Below are positions 42,440-51,045 of a stretch of DNA of 64,000 nucleotides, in pieces. The position numbers were made by a program, and so were the translations under genes. Numbering within the stretch: the stretch's first letter is position 1; every line of letters begins with the position of its first letter. Origin of the DNA: a virus. Location of the stretch: IMG/VR virus record IMGVR_UViG_3300032213_001988, positions 1 to 64,000 of that record. One strand, given 5' to 3'. The notes under the pieces are model-generated. The model was not told the DNA's origin, searched no databases, and saw nothing but the letters and a program-made list of their open reading frames with translations.

Positions 42440-43375
42440 TCACTCACTTCCTTTCTTCTCTTCGATGTGGTAATACCCGTATGGATCGGATGATTCATAC
42501 GCCTCGCTAAGTGCTTGTTCGGCGGCGCTTCCGTCGTCAAACATTGGGCATATAGCGAAAAATTGACATTTCCATTTGCAATCACGACTTGGTCGTGGAT
42601 ACGCAACAAGCTGATGAGATGATCCATCGTCTAAGGCTTGACGCACGTTGAGCATATCAGATAGTGTTCCATGAATACGTTGCCAGAAGTTACGTAACGC
42701 AAAAACATTGTGTCGAACTTCCATCTGCTCATAAAAAGGTGGTCGTGCATTTGCAGAGCGTTTTACCTTCTTAAGCATTGTAAAGATTCCGCCTTCAGAA
42801 CGTTCGCCTTCTTTGTTCTGTGCAGTCTCAAGCATCATATATGTAAGGATCTGCTCATTCATGTGCGCCATCGCCGCAAAGTCTGTGAATGACCCTCCAA
42901 CAGTCTTAAAGTCACGGAACATACGCACGCCGTCAGCCTTACGACGAACACGCATATCAATCTTGCCTTGAAGAATAACCTTGCCATCAAACAACGGCAT
43001 CTCGATAATTTCTTCTGTAGAGATCATCTCTAGCTCAGCATCAATTCCATTTTCTTCAATCCACTCAAGATATCCTTCGAGCATGATGCGCCCAAGCTCA
43101 GCCTCAGCGTCAAGATCATACGTATCTCTAATCTGCGCTTCTAGGTCTGCCTTATCCTTTGCAATAAGAGCAGAGTGCGCCTCAAGAAGAGGTATTCCTT
43201 TTGAGTAGTAGTCATCAAGCGCCTGGTGAATGCGAGAACCAAGCGCTAACGCACCAGTCTTTGACTCTGTGCGTGGACGTAAACGACGGTAGTAGCTTAG
43301 CCACCACTTACGTCGACAATCCTTAAATGTTTGGATCTCTGAGTTTGATATGCGTATTGGTTCTACTACGCTCAT
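42440..43375 (-). CDS. Cas4/RecB-like PD-(D/E)XK exonuclease
   Basis: 311 residues. Nuclease motifs: GSRIHQALDDYY near 46-57, GKIDMRV and MFRDFKT (the D...D-x-K core) near 137-160, and a Q-containing helix (MNEQILTYMML). Four cysteines, Cys20, Cys266, Cys270 and Cys276, are placed like the iron-sulphur cluster of Cas4 and AddB nucleases. It overlaps the SNF2 gene by four bases. It probably resects DNA ends for the recombinase downstream. There are no other cas genes, so it is not part of a CRISPR system here. Confidence 0.85.
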   Translation of the reverse strand: MSVVEPIRISNSEIQTFKDCRRKWWLSYYRRLRPRTESKTGALALGSRIHQALDDYYSKGIPLLEAHSALIAKDKADLEAQIRDTYDLDAEAELGRIMLEGYLEWIEENGIDAELEMISTEEIIEMPLFDGKVILQGKIDMRVRRKADGVRMFRDFKTVGGSFTDFAAMAHMNEQILTYMMLETAQNKEGERSEGGIFTMLKKVKRSANARPPFYEQMEVRHNVFALRNFWQRIHGTLSDMLNVRQALDDGSSHQLVAYPRPSRDCKWKCQFFAICPMFDDGSAAEQALSEAYESSDPYGYYHIEEKKGSE

Positions 43376-45177
43376 AGCTTTCCTGCCTTGTCGTCTTTAA
43401 GTAGTGATAACAATTGTGCCTTATCGCGAACGATTTGCTCAAAGTTATCAGCCTTGGTTTCAAGGACTTGAATTACGCGTTCCTCAATAGTTCCTTCAGT
43501 AACATAGTCACTAATGATAATTGAGTCATGAATCTCAGAACCAATGCGGTGCACACGGTCAAGAGCTTGCTTGTGATCAACAAGTGACCAAGGGCGCTGC
43601 AGCATGATTAAACGACGTGCTGCAGTTAGCGTGATTCCAACACCACCAGCCTGCGCTGTAAAAAGTATCCACTTGATCTTGCCAGCCTGAAAATCATCAA
43701 CCGCTTGTTGACGTTCATCCTCAGACTGAGCACCAGTGATGAGACCATGTGGAATTTTTTCCTTAGTCATTTCTGCACTAAGTAAATCTATAAGTTGGCG
43801 TGATACCGCGCATACTGCAACTGAGTCATCGCCAAAGTCGCCGTTCTTAATATCATCCATAACTGCATCAACCTTGCATGATGGGCCAATAAGTGTTACC
43901 TTGCTCTCACCGGTTGTCTCATCAACGCTCATTTCAGCGAAAGAACTTGCAAACTGCAGCAACCTTATTGTTTGTGTTAAAGGGCTAGGTGCTGTAACTG
44001 ACTCACCGTCCTCGAGTTCAGCAATCATAAGATCACGCATCTGGTCATAAGCTTTCTTTTGCTTAGTGGACATTTCTACGTCCTTGCGTTCAAACATCAT
44101 TTCTGGAAGCCAAGGAAGAACCTTTTGCTTAAGCATACGACGCATACGCGGATTTATCGCCGCGTAGAACTCTTGTTCCATGTGAGGCTTTACACCTAGA
44201 ACCATCATTCCGCCAAAGGCATTCATCATTGTGTTAATCATGCGGTCAATCCAACGCGTCTTACTTGGCCATTCATCTGGTGATAACCAGTGCAATATAG
44301 ACCACATATCTAATACGTTATTGGCGATAGGTGTTCCTGTAAGAGCAAACCGAATATCAGCGTCACCTGTTGCCGCCCAAAGAGCACGAGTTTGTTTTGA
44401 CTTAGGCTCCTTAGATCTGTGGATCTCATCAGCAACGACTGCCTTAAAGTCAATTGTGTTTAATTCACGCAGGTGAACCTCGCAGCGATTCTCTGAAACT
44501 CTATCATCGTGGCCACCGCACTCTGGGCACTTTGCAAGTGCAATTGAACCGTAGCCAGAAAGACGAGAATGCGAGCGCAGAGATTCCCAGTTAATGACGT
44601 ATACGTCAGCCTCTTCCTCAAAAATCTTGCGACGTTGAGTTGCAGAACCTTTAATAACTTCTACATCAACTCCAGGCCACCAGCGTTCAAACTCACGCTT
44701 CCAGTTTTTCTTCAATGTATTAGGGCAAACGATTAACGCAGGAAATACGTCTTCACCGCGATCTTGTAGTTCTTTAAGTGCACGGATCGCCTGTGCTGTC
44801 TTGCCAAGGCCAGGTTCATCTGCAAGCAGCGCACGTCGGGCTACTGCTAGAAACTTTACGCCAGCTCGCTGGTGCGGGAATAGATCCTCGTTAGAGCCGT
44901 CCTCAATTACTTCTAGTTCACGTAGTTCGTTTGCTGGCGTAATTCTACTTGAAACCTCCTGCCCTGCCCATACGGCTAACCTTGGGCCGATTACGAGATC
45001 ATCGCGAAACGTTGAGCGCAAAGCTAGGCAGGTTGCCCAGGATGTAGGAACGCGCCATTGCTGCTCTTTAGGGTCCCACTTAGAACCAGGGATACTTTTG
45101 CAAAGCTCCTTAAAGCGCCACTCTGTATGGATAACTACATTCTTACCCAGTTCATCGAGCTCTACGTTTACTGGCAC
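43372..45177 (-). CDS. SNF2-family helicase/translocase
   Basis: 601 residues from a GTG behind GAGAGG. After an N-terminal domain of about 95 residues like that found in SMARCAL1-type proteins come the SF2 motifs: I LLADEPGLGKTAQA at 117-130, II ADEIHRS near 247, III LTGTPIANN near 279, V GGVGITLTAA near 515, and VI QALDRVHRIG near 535. A CPECGG...C insert near 217-235 may bind zinc. Such enzymes remodel forks or move along double-stranded DNA. The gene belongs with the exonuclease and recombinase downstream. Confidence 0.86.
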   Translation of the reverse strand: MPVNVELDELGKNVVIHTEWRFKELCKSIPGSKWDPKEQQWRVPTSWATCLALRSTFRDDLVIGPRLAVWAGQEVSSRITPANELRELEVIEDGSNEDLFPHQRAGVKFLAVARRALLADEPGLGKTAQAIRALKELQDRGEDVFPALIVCPNTLKKNWKREFERWWPGVDVEVIKGSATQRRKIFEEEADVYVINWESLRSHSRLSGYGSIALAKCPECGGHDDRVSENRCEVHLRELNTIDFKAVVADEIHRSKEPKSKQTRALWAATGDADIRFALTGTPIANNVLDMWSILHWLSPDEWPSKTRWIDRMINTMMNAFGGMMVLGVKPHMEQEFYAAINPRMRRMLKQKVLPWLPEMMFERKDVEMSTKQKKAYDQMRDLMIAELEDGESVTAPSPLTQTIRLLQFASSFAEMSVDETTGESKVTLIGPSCKVDAVMDDIKNGDFGDDSVAVCAVSRQLIDLLSAEMTKEKIPHGLITGAQSEDERQQAVDDFQAGKIKWILFTAQAGGVGITLTAARRLIMLQRPWSLVDHKQALDRVHRIGSEIHDSIIISDYVTEGTIEERVIQVLETKADNFEQIVRDKAQLLSLLKDDKAGKL

Positions 45178-45206
45178 CTATTGGTCCTCTCGTCGTTACG
45201 TAATAC

Positions 45207-45234
45207 ATACTATCAGGATTTGCACTTTTGTAAA
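45207..45234 (-). promoter_or_regulatory. Leftward promoter TTTACA-N16-TAGTAT
   Basis: In the 99-base gap before the SNF2 gene, the minus strand has TTTACA (45229-45234) and TAGTAT (45207-45212), 16 bases apart. It would drive the recombination module separately from the replication genes upstream. Confidence 0.45.
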
Positions 45235-45276
45235 TACTATTTATGCTTAGTATCTATGGAAATAATATATCACGTA

Positions 45277-45732
45277 TTACTGCAATAAACGCACTGGCTT
45301 CCAGCCTGTTTTTACAAGTTTAAGTAGACCGTGCCTTATCGCGTCAAGTGCGTGACCTTCTCCACCTTTGTGCCAGTACTCAAGTTTCTTGAGCTTAGGA
45401 TTGTCAAACATTGCCTTTGCATCTGCCGGTGATTGAAAGTAGATGTCATCTGGCTTTCTACCTGCGTCCATAAGGCACTGCTTAAGGATGCCAATTTGCT
45501 CAAGCGAGTACGGCGCCTGTGAGTTGCGAACCGTCTGCGCGTTAATGGTAAATCGCTCACACACAACGTCTAAAGTGTCCCCGTAAGAGGCTAGAGTGTC
45601 CCGTATAGGCTTGGCGTATTCCTCCTGTTGGAATTCACCAGACCAGATTAAAACCGGCTCCTGGCCGCTCTCAAGGCTAAATAAAGCCATTCCAGTGGAT
45701 TTCCCTGGGTCTACTGCAAGAACGTATCTCAT
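45277..45732 (-). CDS. RuvC-like Holliday junction resolvase
   Basis: 151 residues with an RNase H fold: Asp8 in AVDPGKSTG, Glu59 in VVCERF, and His127/Asp130 in GHALDAIRH are the expected metal ligands. This is the usual size for phage RuvC-type resolvases, which cut branched DNA before packaging. Its start overlaps the polymerase stop by one base. Confidence 0.82.
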   Translation of the reverse strand: MRYVLAVDPGKSTGMALFSLESGQEPVLIWSGEFQQEEYAKPIRDTLASYGDTLDVVCERFTINAQTVRNSQAPYSLEQIGILKQCLMDAGRKPDDIYFQSPADAKAMFDNPKLKKLEYWHKGGEGHALDAIRHGLLKLVKTGWKPVRLLQ

Positions 45733-47555
45733 TAGTATTTATCTCCCCAAGTCTCCATTGGACCGTCAATACCGGCGGTAAGTGGGACGTCCCAACCCTC
45801 AGTTGTAGTCATGCATTGTTTAACAACTTGCATAATCTCCTGGGCGTCCTCGCGTGGTGCGTTAAGAACAATTTCGTCGTGTACTGGCACGATAAGAAGC
45901 TCGGTTAGATCTGCCTGGTCAAGTTTAATAAGATTTGCCTTGAACACCTCGGCAGCTCCACCTTGAATGAGATAGTTAACAAGTGTGTACGCGCGATCTT
46001 CATCACAAGGTAGGCGTCGACCTGTCCAGGTGTAGACGTATCCTTGTCCCTCTGCCTTCAAGCGTCTCATTCCAGCATCTTCAATTTGACGTTGAAAGAG
46101 CGCCATGCCAGGGAAGCGTAGATCAAACGCGTCTGATGTTTGGCGCATCTGTGGCTCAGTAACTCCTGCTGTTAACGCCTGCTTAGCAACTCCTGCTCCG
46201 TAGAGACGTCCATACACAGTTCCCTTAATTAGGTTACGGCGCTTATCTGACCGTTGCATCGTTGGATCTCCGTAGATTTCACGACCAATTTCAGTGAAAG
46301 GATCTGACCCTGTTGCATCTGCACGGTTAAAGAGCGTGATGAGATTTGGGTCCTGTGAGAGGGAGGCAAACATTCTAAATTCAACCTGGTCAAGGTCTGA
46401 GGTAATGATGACATGATCCTTATCCTTTGGTATGAATGCGGTGCGAACAGTTGCGTCGCCTTTAGGCAACGTCTGTAGCGCAGGGTTTTGGATTGACATG
46501 CGGGAGGTACGAGCGCCAAGCGTCTTTACAGAGGGATGTACAAAACCGTTCACGTTGTCATTGATAAAGTTTGCAAAGTATGTGTTGGCAAGCTTATCTG
46601 CCTTGCGTTGTTTTAGCACCACATCAGCGAGATTCTTTACGTCAGCGTTGCCTGAGATTGCAAGAAATGCAAGTTGGTCCTTATCGGCAGATTTTTGACC
46701 AGATGCTGTAAATGTTGTGATCTCTGCACCAAGCGACTCGAACAAGCGAACAAGTTGAATGTTACTTGTGATTGATACTCCGTTATACGTTTTCTTTGCC
46801 CAGTCTTTTACGGACTCTGCATACGCAGTTAGTTCATCAAACTTCTTCCTTGAGTAGTCAAGATCAATACGTGCGCCGTTAATCTCCATGCGGGTGACAA
46901 TCTTGCGCGCAGCCATTTCCAATTCATATGCACGATGATAAGGCTGTCCTGGCCCGCACTTCTCCCAGAACTGTTCCCATATGCGCATTGTTAAAACTGT
47001 GTCAAGTGCACCGTAAGCCCAATAAGGCTGGAAGTTTGTAGGGACAGTTCCCCATGTCCAGCCGTTTGTTGCTAGTGATGTATCAAGAGTTTCCTGCATT
47101 GCAGCTGCGCGTCCATCAACGTAAAGTGACGCAAGACGTTTTAACGCACCTGAGCCAAGAGGATCAATAATGTGCGCCATAATCATCGTGTCGTGTGCGC
47201 GTTCCCACGGCATCTTCCAGGTTGAGTGAACATCAAACCAACGAGCTTCAAACGCAATGTTATGGCAGACTATTGGGCCATCAAACTTATCCATAGCCTC
47301 GTAAAAAACACCAGACCATTCCTTCCAAGGAATTGCCCAACCTGTTAATCCATCGCCTACCTGCACTAAACGTAGTTGCCCGTGCCAAGGAGATAGAGCG
47401 TCCTTACGCTCACCACCTGGATTCTCACCAGTTTCAGTGTCAATTGAAATTGCGTTGTGAGGGCGACGTTCACCTAGCCACGCAATAAACTCGCGCGCGG
47501 TATCAACGTTATCAACGAGATGTAGTTTTACGTCGCTTAGTCCTGTAGTTGTCAT
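45732..47555 (-). CDS. Family A DNA polymerase with 3'-5' exonuclease
   Basis: 607 residues. The exonuclease domain opens with SIDTETG (Asp39, Glu41) and has HNIAFEARWFD and YGALDTVLT further on. Polymerase motif A is SDLDQVEFR near 386. Motif B is RRNLIKGTVYGRLYG near 438-452, with Tyr at the position that controls dideoxy-nucleotide discrimination. Motif C is VPVHDEIVL near 556. There is no 5'-3' exonuclease domain, as usual for phage enzymes. This is the replicative polymerase of the phage, next to the nucleotide genes. Confidence 0.92.
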   Translation of the reverse strand: MTTTGLSDVKLHLVDNVDTAREFIAWLGERRPHNAISIDTETGENPGGERKDALSPWHGQLRLVQVGDGLTGWAIPWKEWSGVFYEAMDKFDGPIVCHNIAFEARWFDVHSTWKMPWERAHDTMIMAHIIDPLGSGALKRLASLYVDGRAAAMQETLDTSLATNGWTWGTVPTNFQPYWAYGALDTVLTMRIWEQFWEKCGPGQPYHRAYELEMAARKIVTRMEINGARIDLDYSRKKFDELTAYAESVKDWAKKTYNGVSITSNIQLVRLFESLGAEITTFTASGQKSADKDQLAFLAISGNADVKNLADVVLKQRKADKLANTYFANFINDNVNGFVHPSVKTLGARTSRMSIQNPALQTLPKGDATVRTAFIPKDKDHVIITSDLDQVEFRMFASLSQDPNLITLFNRADATGSDPFTEIGREIYGDPTMQRSDKRRNLIKGTVYGRLYGAGVAKQALTAGVTEPQMRQTSDAFDLRFPGMALFQRQIEDAGMRRLKAEGQGYVYTWTGRRLPCDEDRAYTLVNYLIQGGAAEVFKANLIKLDQADLTELLIVPVHDEIVLNAPREDAQEIMQVVKQCMTTTEGWDVPLTAGIDGPMETWGDKY

Positions 47556-48026
47556 TTAATCCTCTAGTATCGTTACATCAATACTGCAATTTTTAAGATA
47601 ATCAATTGTAGCTTCTGGCTTTCGGTGAATTGCCTTACTGCCAACACGCATAACAACTCTTGCAACTCCTGAGTTAGACACAAGCTTTGCGCATTGTAGG
47701 CATGCTACGTCTGTTATGTATATTGTTCCACCTTCAATACGTGATCTATCAACGTATAAAAGAGCATTTGCTTCTGCATGAATTGACGGACACGTGTCAT
47801 ACATGTTATCTAGTGGTACAAGACCTTGCGCACGCGGGCACCACTCAATGCAGTCGCCCTCAACGTCAAGAGTTGCAGCAGGCCCATTATACCCGGTAGA
47901 CGCAACGCGCTGGTTGGAAGAAACTACAACCGCGCCAATCTGTGCACGAGAACAACGTGAACGTTTAGCAATGGTGTCTGCTACGTCCATCCATACCTTG
48001 TCCCATGAAGGTCTATCTAAGCTCAA
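47556..48026 (-). CDS. Deoxycytidylate (dCMP) deaminase
   Basis: 156 residues. The zinc site is His83-Ala-Glu85 with Cys109-x2-Cys112. AQIGAVVVS and STGYNGPA match the substrate loop, and an extra Cys/His-rich region (DCIEWCPR) is typical of dCMP deaminases. The enzyme makes dUMP from dCMP to supply dTTP synthesis. It stands next to the thymidylate-synthase-family gene, with one small gene between. Confidence 0.88.
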   Translation of the reverse strand: MSLDRPSWDKVWMDVADTIAKRSRCSRAQIGAVVVSSNQRVASTGYNGPAATLDVEGDCIEWCPRAQGLVPLDNMYDTCPSIHAEANALLYVDRSRIEGGTIYITDVACLQCAKLVSNSGVARVVMRVGSKAIHRKPEATIDYLKNCSIDVTILED

Positions 48027-48256
48027 AACGGAACATCTCCCTTATCATCGTCATCATCAATGTGACCGTACTCGTCCATTCCTTCGTGAACTCCTGCAGC
48101 AAGAATATGCGCAACAATAGTTACAGCCTGTCGACGTGTAAAACCAGCACGCGTAAGTTCGCGATACATCTCATGCATCTGTAGTGCAGCCTCGCGCAAA
48201 GGACTTATATTAAAGTCCTCCTCGTTAAGACCGCCTTCTTTCTTATTGTCCGTCAT
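48023..48256 (-). CDS. Small protein with SSB-like acidic tail
   Basis: 77 residues: a helical body (LREAALQMHEMYRELTRAGF, then QAVTIVAHILAAG) and a C-terminal DDDDDKGDVPF. That end is very like the DDDIPF tip of bacterial SSB, which recruits replication and repair proteins. It overlaps both neighbours (one and four bases) between the thymidylate-synthase-like and dCMP deaminase genes. The body resembles small proteins common in actinophages; function unknown. Confidence 0.6.
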   Translation of the reverse strand: MTDNKKEGGLNEEDFNISPLREAALQMHEMYRELTRAGFTRRQAVTIVAHILAAGVHEGMDEYGHIDDDDDKGDVPF

Positions 48257-49134
48257 TATTTACTTTTCTTGTCTGCTTGCTTTTCATCCTTCTGTAAGTT
48301 ATTTAGAACAGCGCGTTTCATCGAGTCAGTATACCACTTCTCAGCGTCGTTAAGACGCGCATACGTTGGCTCACTCACAGTTGCCTGCATTGCAAGCATG
48401 GCAGATGACTTAACCTCGTTCCAGGTGCGTCCAGTGATTGCAGGAATTGTCGGGCTATGCAGTGCGTGTGCAAGCTTATCTGCTGAGGCGTAGTGCTGCT
48501 CATAAATGTGAAGTGATCCTACGTGGTGATTGTATGTTCCAGGCTCGATACCTAAAACAGATGCCATAGCAATTTGCACGCGAGTAAACTGGAAGAAGTC
48601 ATACGCTGCACCTAGCCATACATCGTTTGAGCGCATATACACACTCATGTTAAGCTTGTTATTACGAATACGGAACTGATGCAGGATTGTGCAAGGGTAG
48701 TCACGCTTTCGTTCCTGTAGGTCAAGCTGCGGGTTCCAAATTGTAACTACTGCCTGTCGTGTATCAGGGTCTTGCATAAGTCTGTCAATAATCATGTCGT
48801 ATTGCCCTGCAGTTCGAGGACCGTATGCTCCGTGAAATAAACCGTTGTCCTCCGCGTAGTTTGCAAACTGCGGGCCAACGGAGATAACTAAGTCTGGAAT
48901 AGTTACACCTGCAAGAAGTTGACACGCCTCAACCGCACCGATGCCAGGAACTGTTCCTCGACCAACCTCAAGAGGTAAGGTGTTAAACACGTTGTCAATG
49001 CGAATAATCGCATCCTCGATCTCAAGGGTCTTCATACCACGTGGAGCAACCTCCTTGCCGTGCTCAAGTACATGCTTAACAAGATCAACGTATCCGTTGA
49101 CTCCGTCTTCTATATTTATTATCGCAGTATCCAT
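48256..49134 (-). CDS. Thymidylate-synthase family enzyme, likely dCMP hydroxymethylase
   Basis: 292 residues. The active-site Cys148 (YPCTI), Arg168-Ser169 and Asp171 (MRSNDVWLG), and His209/Tyr211 (SLHIY) align without gaps to E. coli ThyA. The key difference is Asp179 (AAYDFF), where dUMP-using enzymes have Asn177 (E. coli numbering). T4 gp42 and other dCMP hydroxymethylases or methylases carry Asp at this place, because it accepts the amino group of cytosine. So dCMP is the likely substrate and 5-hydroxymethyl-dCMP the likely product. The neighbours are a nucleotide kinase and dCMP deaminase. A TS with unusual specificity is the alternative. Confidence 0.8.
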   Translation of the reverse strand: MDTAIINIEDGVNGYVDLVKHVLEHGKEVAPRGMKTLEIEDAIIRIDNVFNTLPLEVGRGTVPGIGAVEACQLLAGVTIPDLVISVGPQFANYAEDNGLFHGAYGPRTAGQYDMIIDRLMQDPDTRQAVVTIWNPQLDLQERKRDYPCTILHQFRIRNNKLNMSVYMRSNDVWLGAAYDFFQFTRVQIAMASVLGIEPGTYNHHVGSLHIYEQHYASADKLAHALHSPTIPAITGRTWNEVKSSAMLAMQATVSEPTYARLNDAEKWYTDSMKRAVLNNLQKDEKQADKKSK

Positions 49135-50132
49135 GCGTCATCCTTTTCTTGTAGTGTAGCAACTCGTAGAATTGCATCTCCGTATTCTTCCTTGCTTTTG
49201 TTAAAGAACCTACGCACATACTGCGGGTGAGGCAGAACAGAGTAGTAGTCCTCGTGTACGGGAATTGACGCCAACGTCTTCTCCGCAAGACGCCCAAGAA
49301 CAACTATTCTTGGGAAACCTAACGTTCTCCATAACTTTAAGAAGGAGTCCTTCACACCTTCATCGTTTATATTGACGATGCCCACGGCACGCCAAAGCTC
49401 CTCGGACATTGCAGTAAGTAGATACTCCGCAGAGTTACCATCAACAGGCATAAACGGAAGTTTTGTTTCCTCGCCGTATTTCTTTACGATGTTACGCGTA
49501 TCTCCAATAAGCAGCACCTTCGGGCTTGGGTTTCCAATATAGTATGGAAAAGGCTCGAGCTTGGCTGCCATTAACTCAACCTGCTCCGCGCTATCAACTA
49601 TATACTTTGCAACCTCAGGTATAAGATCAATGCTGTCTGCTGGAGGCTCAATCTTTGCAATGATGTTTGATGAGCCACAGGCAATTTCATATTGTTTAAG
49701 AATATCACTGAGGTCATCTACGTCTACAAAGTCGTCGCCGCGAGAGGCAAGACGCTGCTGAATAACATCAAGAGGCTGATATAGCCAAAATTGAGCAACG
49801 CCACGAGACATAAGGAAGAGTTCAACCCAACGCCAACCGGCCTTGCCTAATAGACCATATCCATCCTTGTTTGTACTTGGGCGAAACTTAGGAGCGTATG
49901 TTACTTCGCCCCAGTGCCAACGATCTGATAATCCAATTTTATTAAACCAATTTATTGGTTCAATTGACATGACGTAGTCGTTTAACACCCAACGGCGTGT
50001 TTGTTCTTCAGGACGCCCCTTGTGAAAAAGACGCGTTGGAGTAGTTGCAAAGCGCTCGTTAAGCTCGTGCTCAACTGCAGCGATAAGAGAGCTCTTACCC
50101 GATGCGTCGGTACCTTCGATTACTATAAACAT
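49119..50132 (-). CDS. Thymidylate kinase-like protein fused to UDG-like domain
   Basis: 337 residues. The N-terminal 185 are a dNMP kinase: P-loop EGTDASGKSS at 6-15, Asp70-Arg71 (the DRW/DRY motif) and a helical lid region (SRGDDF). From about 200 a second domain begins: PKVLLIGDTRN, then GNSAEYLLTA, then FPRIVVLGRLAEKTL, then LPHPQYVRRF near 300-309. This strand order and the HP-x motif recall the uracil-DNA-glycosylase superfamily, but its water-activating motif is absent. It overlaps the downstream TS-family gene by 16 bases. The kinase may phosphorylate dTMP or hydroxymethyl-dCMP. Confidence 0.72.
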   Translation of the reverse strand: MFIVIEGTDASGKSSLIAAVEHELNERFATTPTRLFHKGRPEEQTRRWVLNDYVMSIEPINWFNKIGLSDRWHWGEVTYAPKFRPSTNKDGYGLLGKAGWRWVELFLMSRGVAQFWLYQPLDVIQQRLASRGDDFVDVDDLSDILKQYEIACGSSNIIAKIEPPADSIDLIPEVAKYIVDSAEQVELMAAKLEPFPYYIGNPSPKVLLIGDTRNIVKKYGEETKLPFMPVDGNSAEYLLTAMSEELWRAVGIVNINDEGVKDSFLKLWRTLGFPRIVVLGRLAEKTLASIPVHEDYYSVLPHPQYVRRFFNKSKEEYGDAILRVATLQEKDDAWILR

Positions 50133-50179
50133 CTTGTCCTTTTGTCCTTAGTAGAATGATTATAACACGTTAAATTGTC

Positions 50180-50650
50180 TTAGGGAATAAGCTCAATTCT
50201 GTACATCTTTTCAATACCTTTATCCTTAATAGACGCCTCCTCAAGTAAGCGCTCTGCAACCTTAGTAAGATAGCGAGCGCCACCTTGGTCATACTTGTAT
50301 AGCGCCTCAAGCACCGCGTCTGGCTCATCGGATACCTGTGCCCAGTATCTTGGCTTCTCTGGAAACACGAGATCAACCTCGAACGTAGGGTTGCACTGCT
50401 CGCAAGGAACTGAGTCTGCATCTAGATTATTAACAGGCCCCTCAGATAGGCCGTATCTTTTTACAAGAGGGCAAGCTGCACCGTGAAATACAAGCGATAT
50501 TCCAATGCGCGAAAGAATGTATGCGCCGTTCTCTGTCTTATAGAGCTCGAACTCGATCCAGCGAGTAGAACCACGACGCCAGGAGGAAGACGAGGCTAGA
50601 AGTTTGCCGTTGAACTGCAGTATGCGAGTTCCGTCTTTTACCTCAAACAA
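50180..50650 (-). CDS. Hypothetical actinophage protein
   Basis: 156 residues with no known motif. MFEVKDGTRILQFNGKLLAS and RRGSTRWIEFELYKTENGAY form a beta-rich start. A Cys pair (PCEQC) and a helical end (GGARYLTKVAERLLEEA) follow. It begins the nucleotide-metabolism run in the leftward direction. A small regulatory or nucleic-acid role is possible. Confidence 0.55.
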   Translation of the reverse strand: MFEVKDGTRILQFNGKLLASSSSWRRGSTRWIEFELYKTENGAYILSRIGISLVFHGAACPLVKRYGLSEGPVNNLDADSVPCEQCNPTFEVDLVFPEKPRYWAQVSDEPDAVLEALYKYDQGGARYLTKVAERLLEEASIKDKGIEKMYRIELIP

Positions 50651-50721
50651 TTATTGTCCCCTTAGTCATAACGTCGTTAGACGTAAATAGTATCATAAAA
50701 TCTGTGCTACAGCGACTAGTA

Positions 50722-51045
50722 CTACTCATTTTCTTGTCCTCTGTCTATGCGCATTGGATTTTCTGTTGCATACTTTATACAAAAATTCATAACTTCTAGC
50801 ATTTTCATAGATACGTCAGGTCCGGCTAGAGTTTGCGCGTCCATGAACTCTGCAACTCCTCTAAAGTATAGGCTTACTTTATTAAAGTAATCTTCAATAG
50901 ATGTAGGGTCTGCCTCTAGGGCTTCCTTGTGAGAGCATTCTGAGTAGCTTAACGCCTCGTTGTCCTTATAGACTACTCTGTATATCTTAGGGTACCCGTT
51001 ATCACCTTCGTCGATTATTGTTGTGTATCTTACCTCAAGTGCCAT
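50722..51045 (-). CDS. Hypothetical 107-residue protein
   Basis: Beta strands at the start (ALEVRYTTIIDEGDNGYPKI) are followed by helices (FRGVAEFMDAQTLAGPDV). It overlaps the S74 fibre gene by one base and so is transcribed with the tail genes, between them and the replication region. No match is recognised. Confidence 0.5.
   Translation of the reverse strand: MALEVRYTTIIDEGDNGYPKIYRVVYKDNEALSYSECSHKEALEADPTSIEDYFNKVSLYFRGVAEFMDAQTLAGPDVSMKMLEVMNFCIKYATENPMRIDRGQENE

Noticed and set aside
42440-43375. Cas4 as a sign of a CRISPR system
   Set aside because: Lone Cas4/RecB-like nucleases are normal in phage recombination modules, and here it lies between Sak4-like and SNF2 genes.
48256-49134. 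Plain thymidylate synthase (thyA)
   Set aside because: All catalytic residues fit, but Asp179 replaces the dUMP-specific Asn, so the plain name would hide the likely substrate change.
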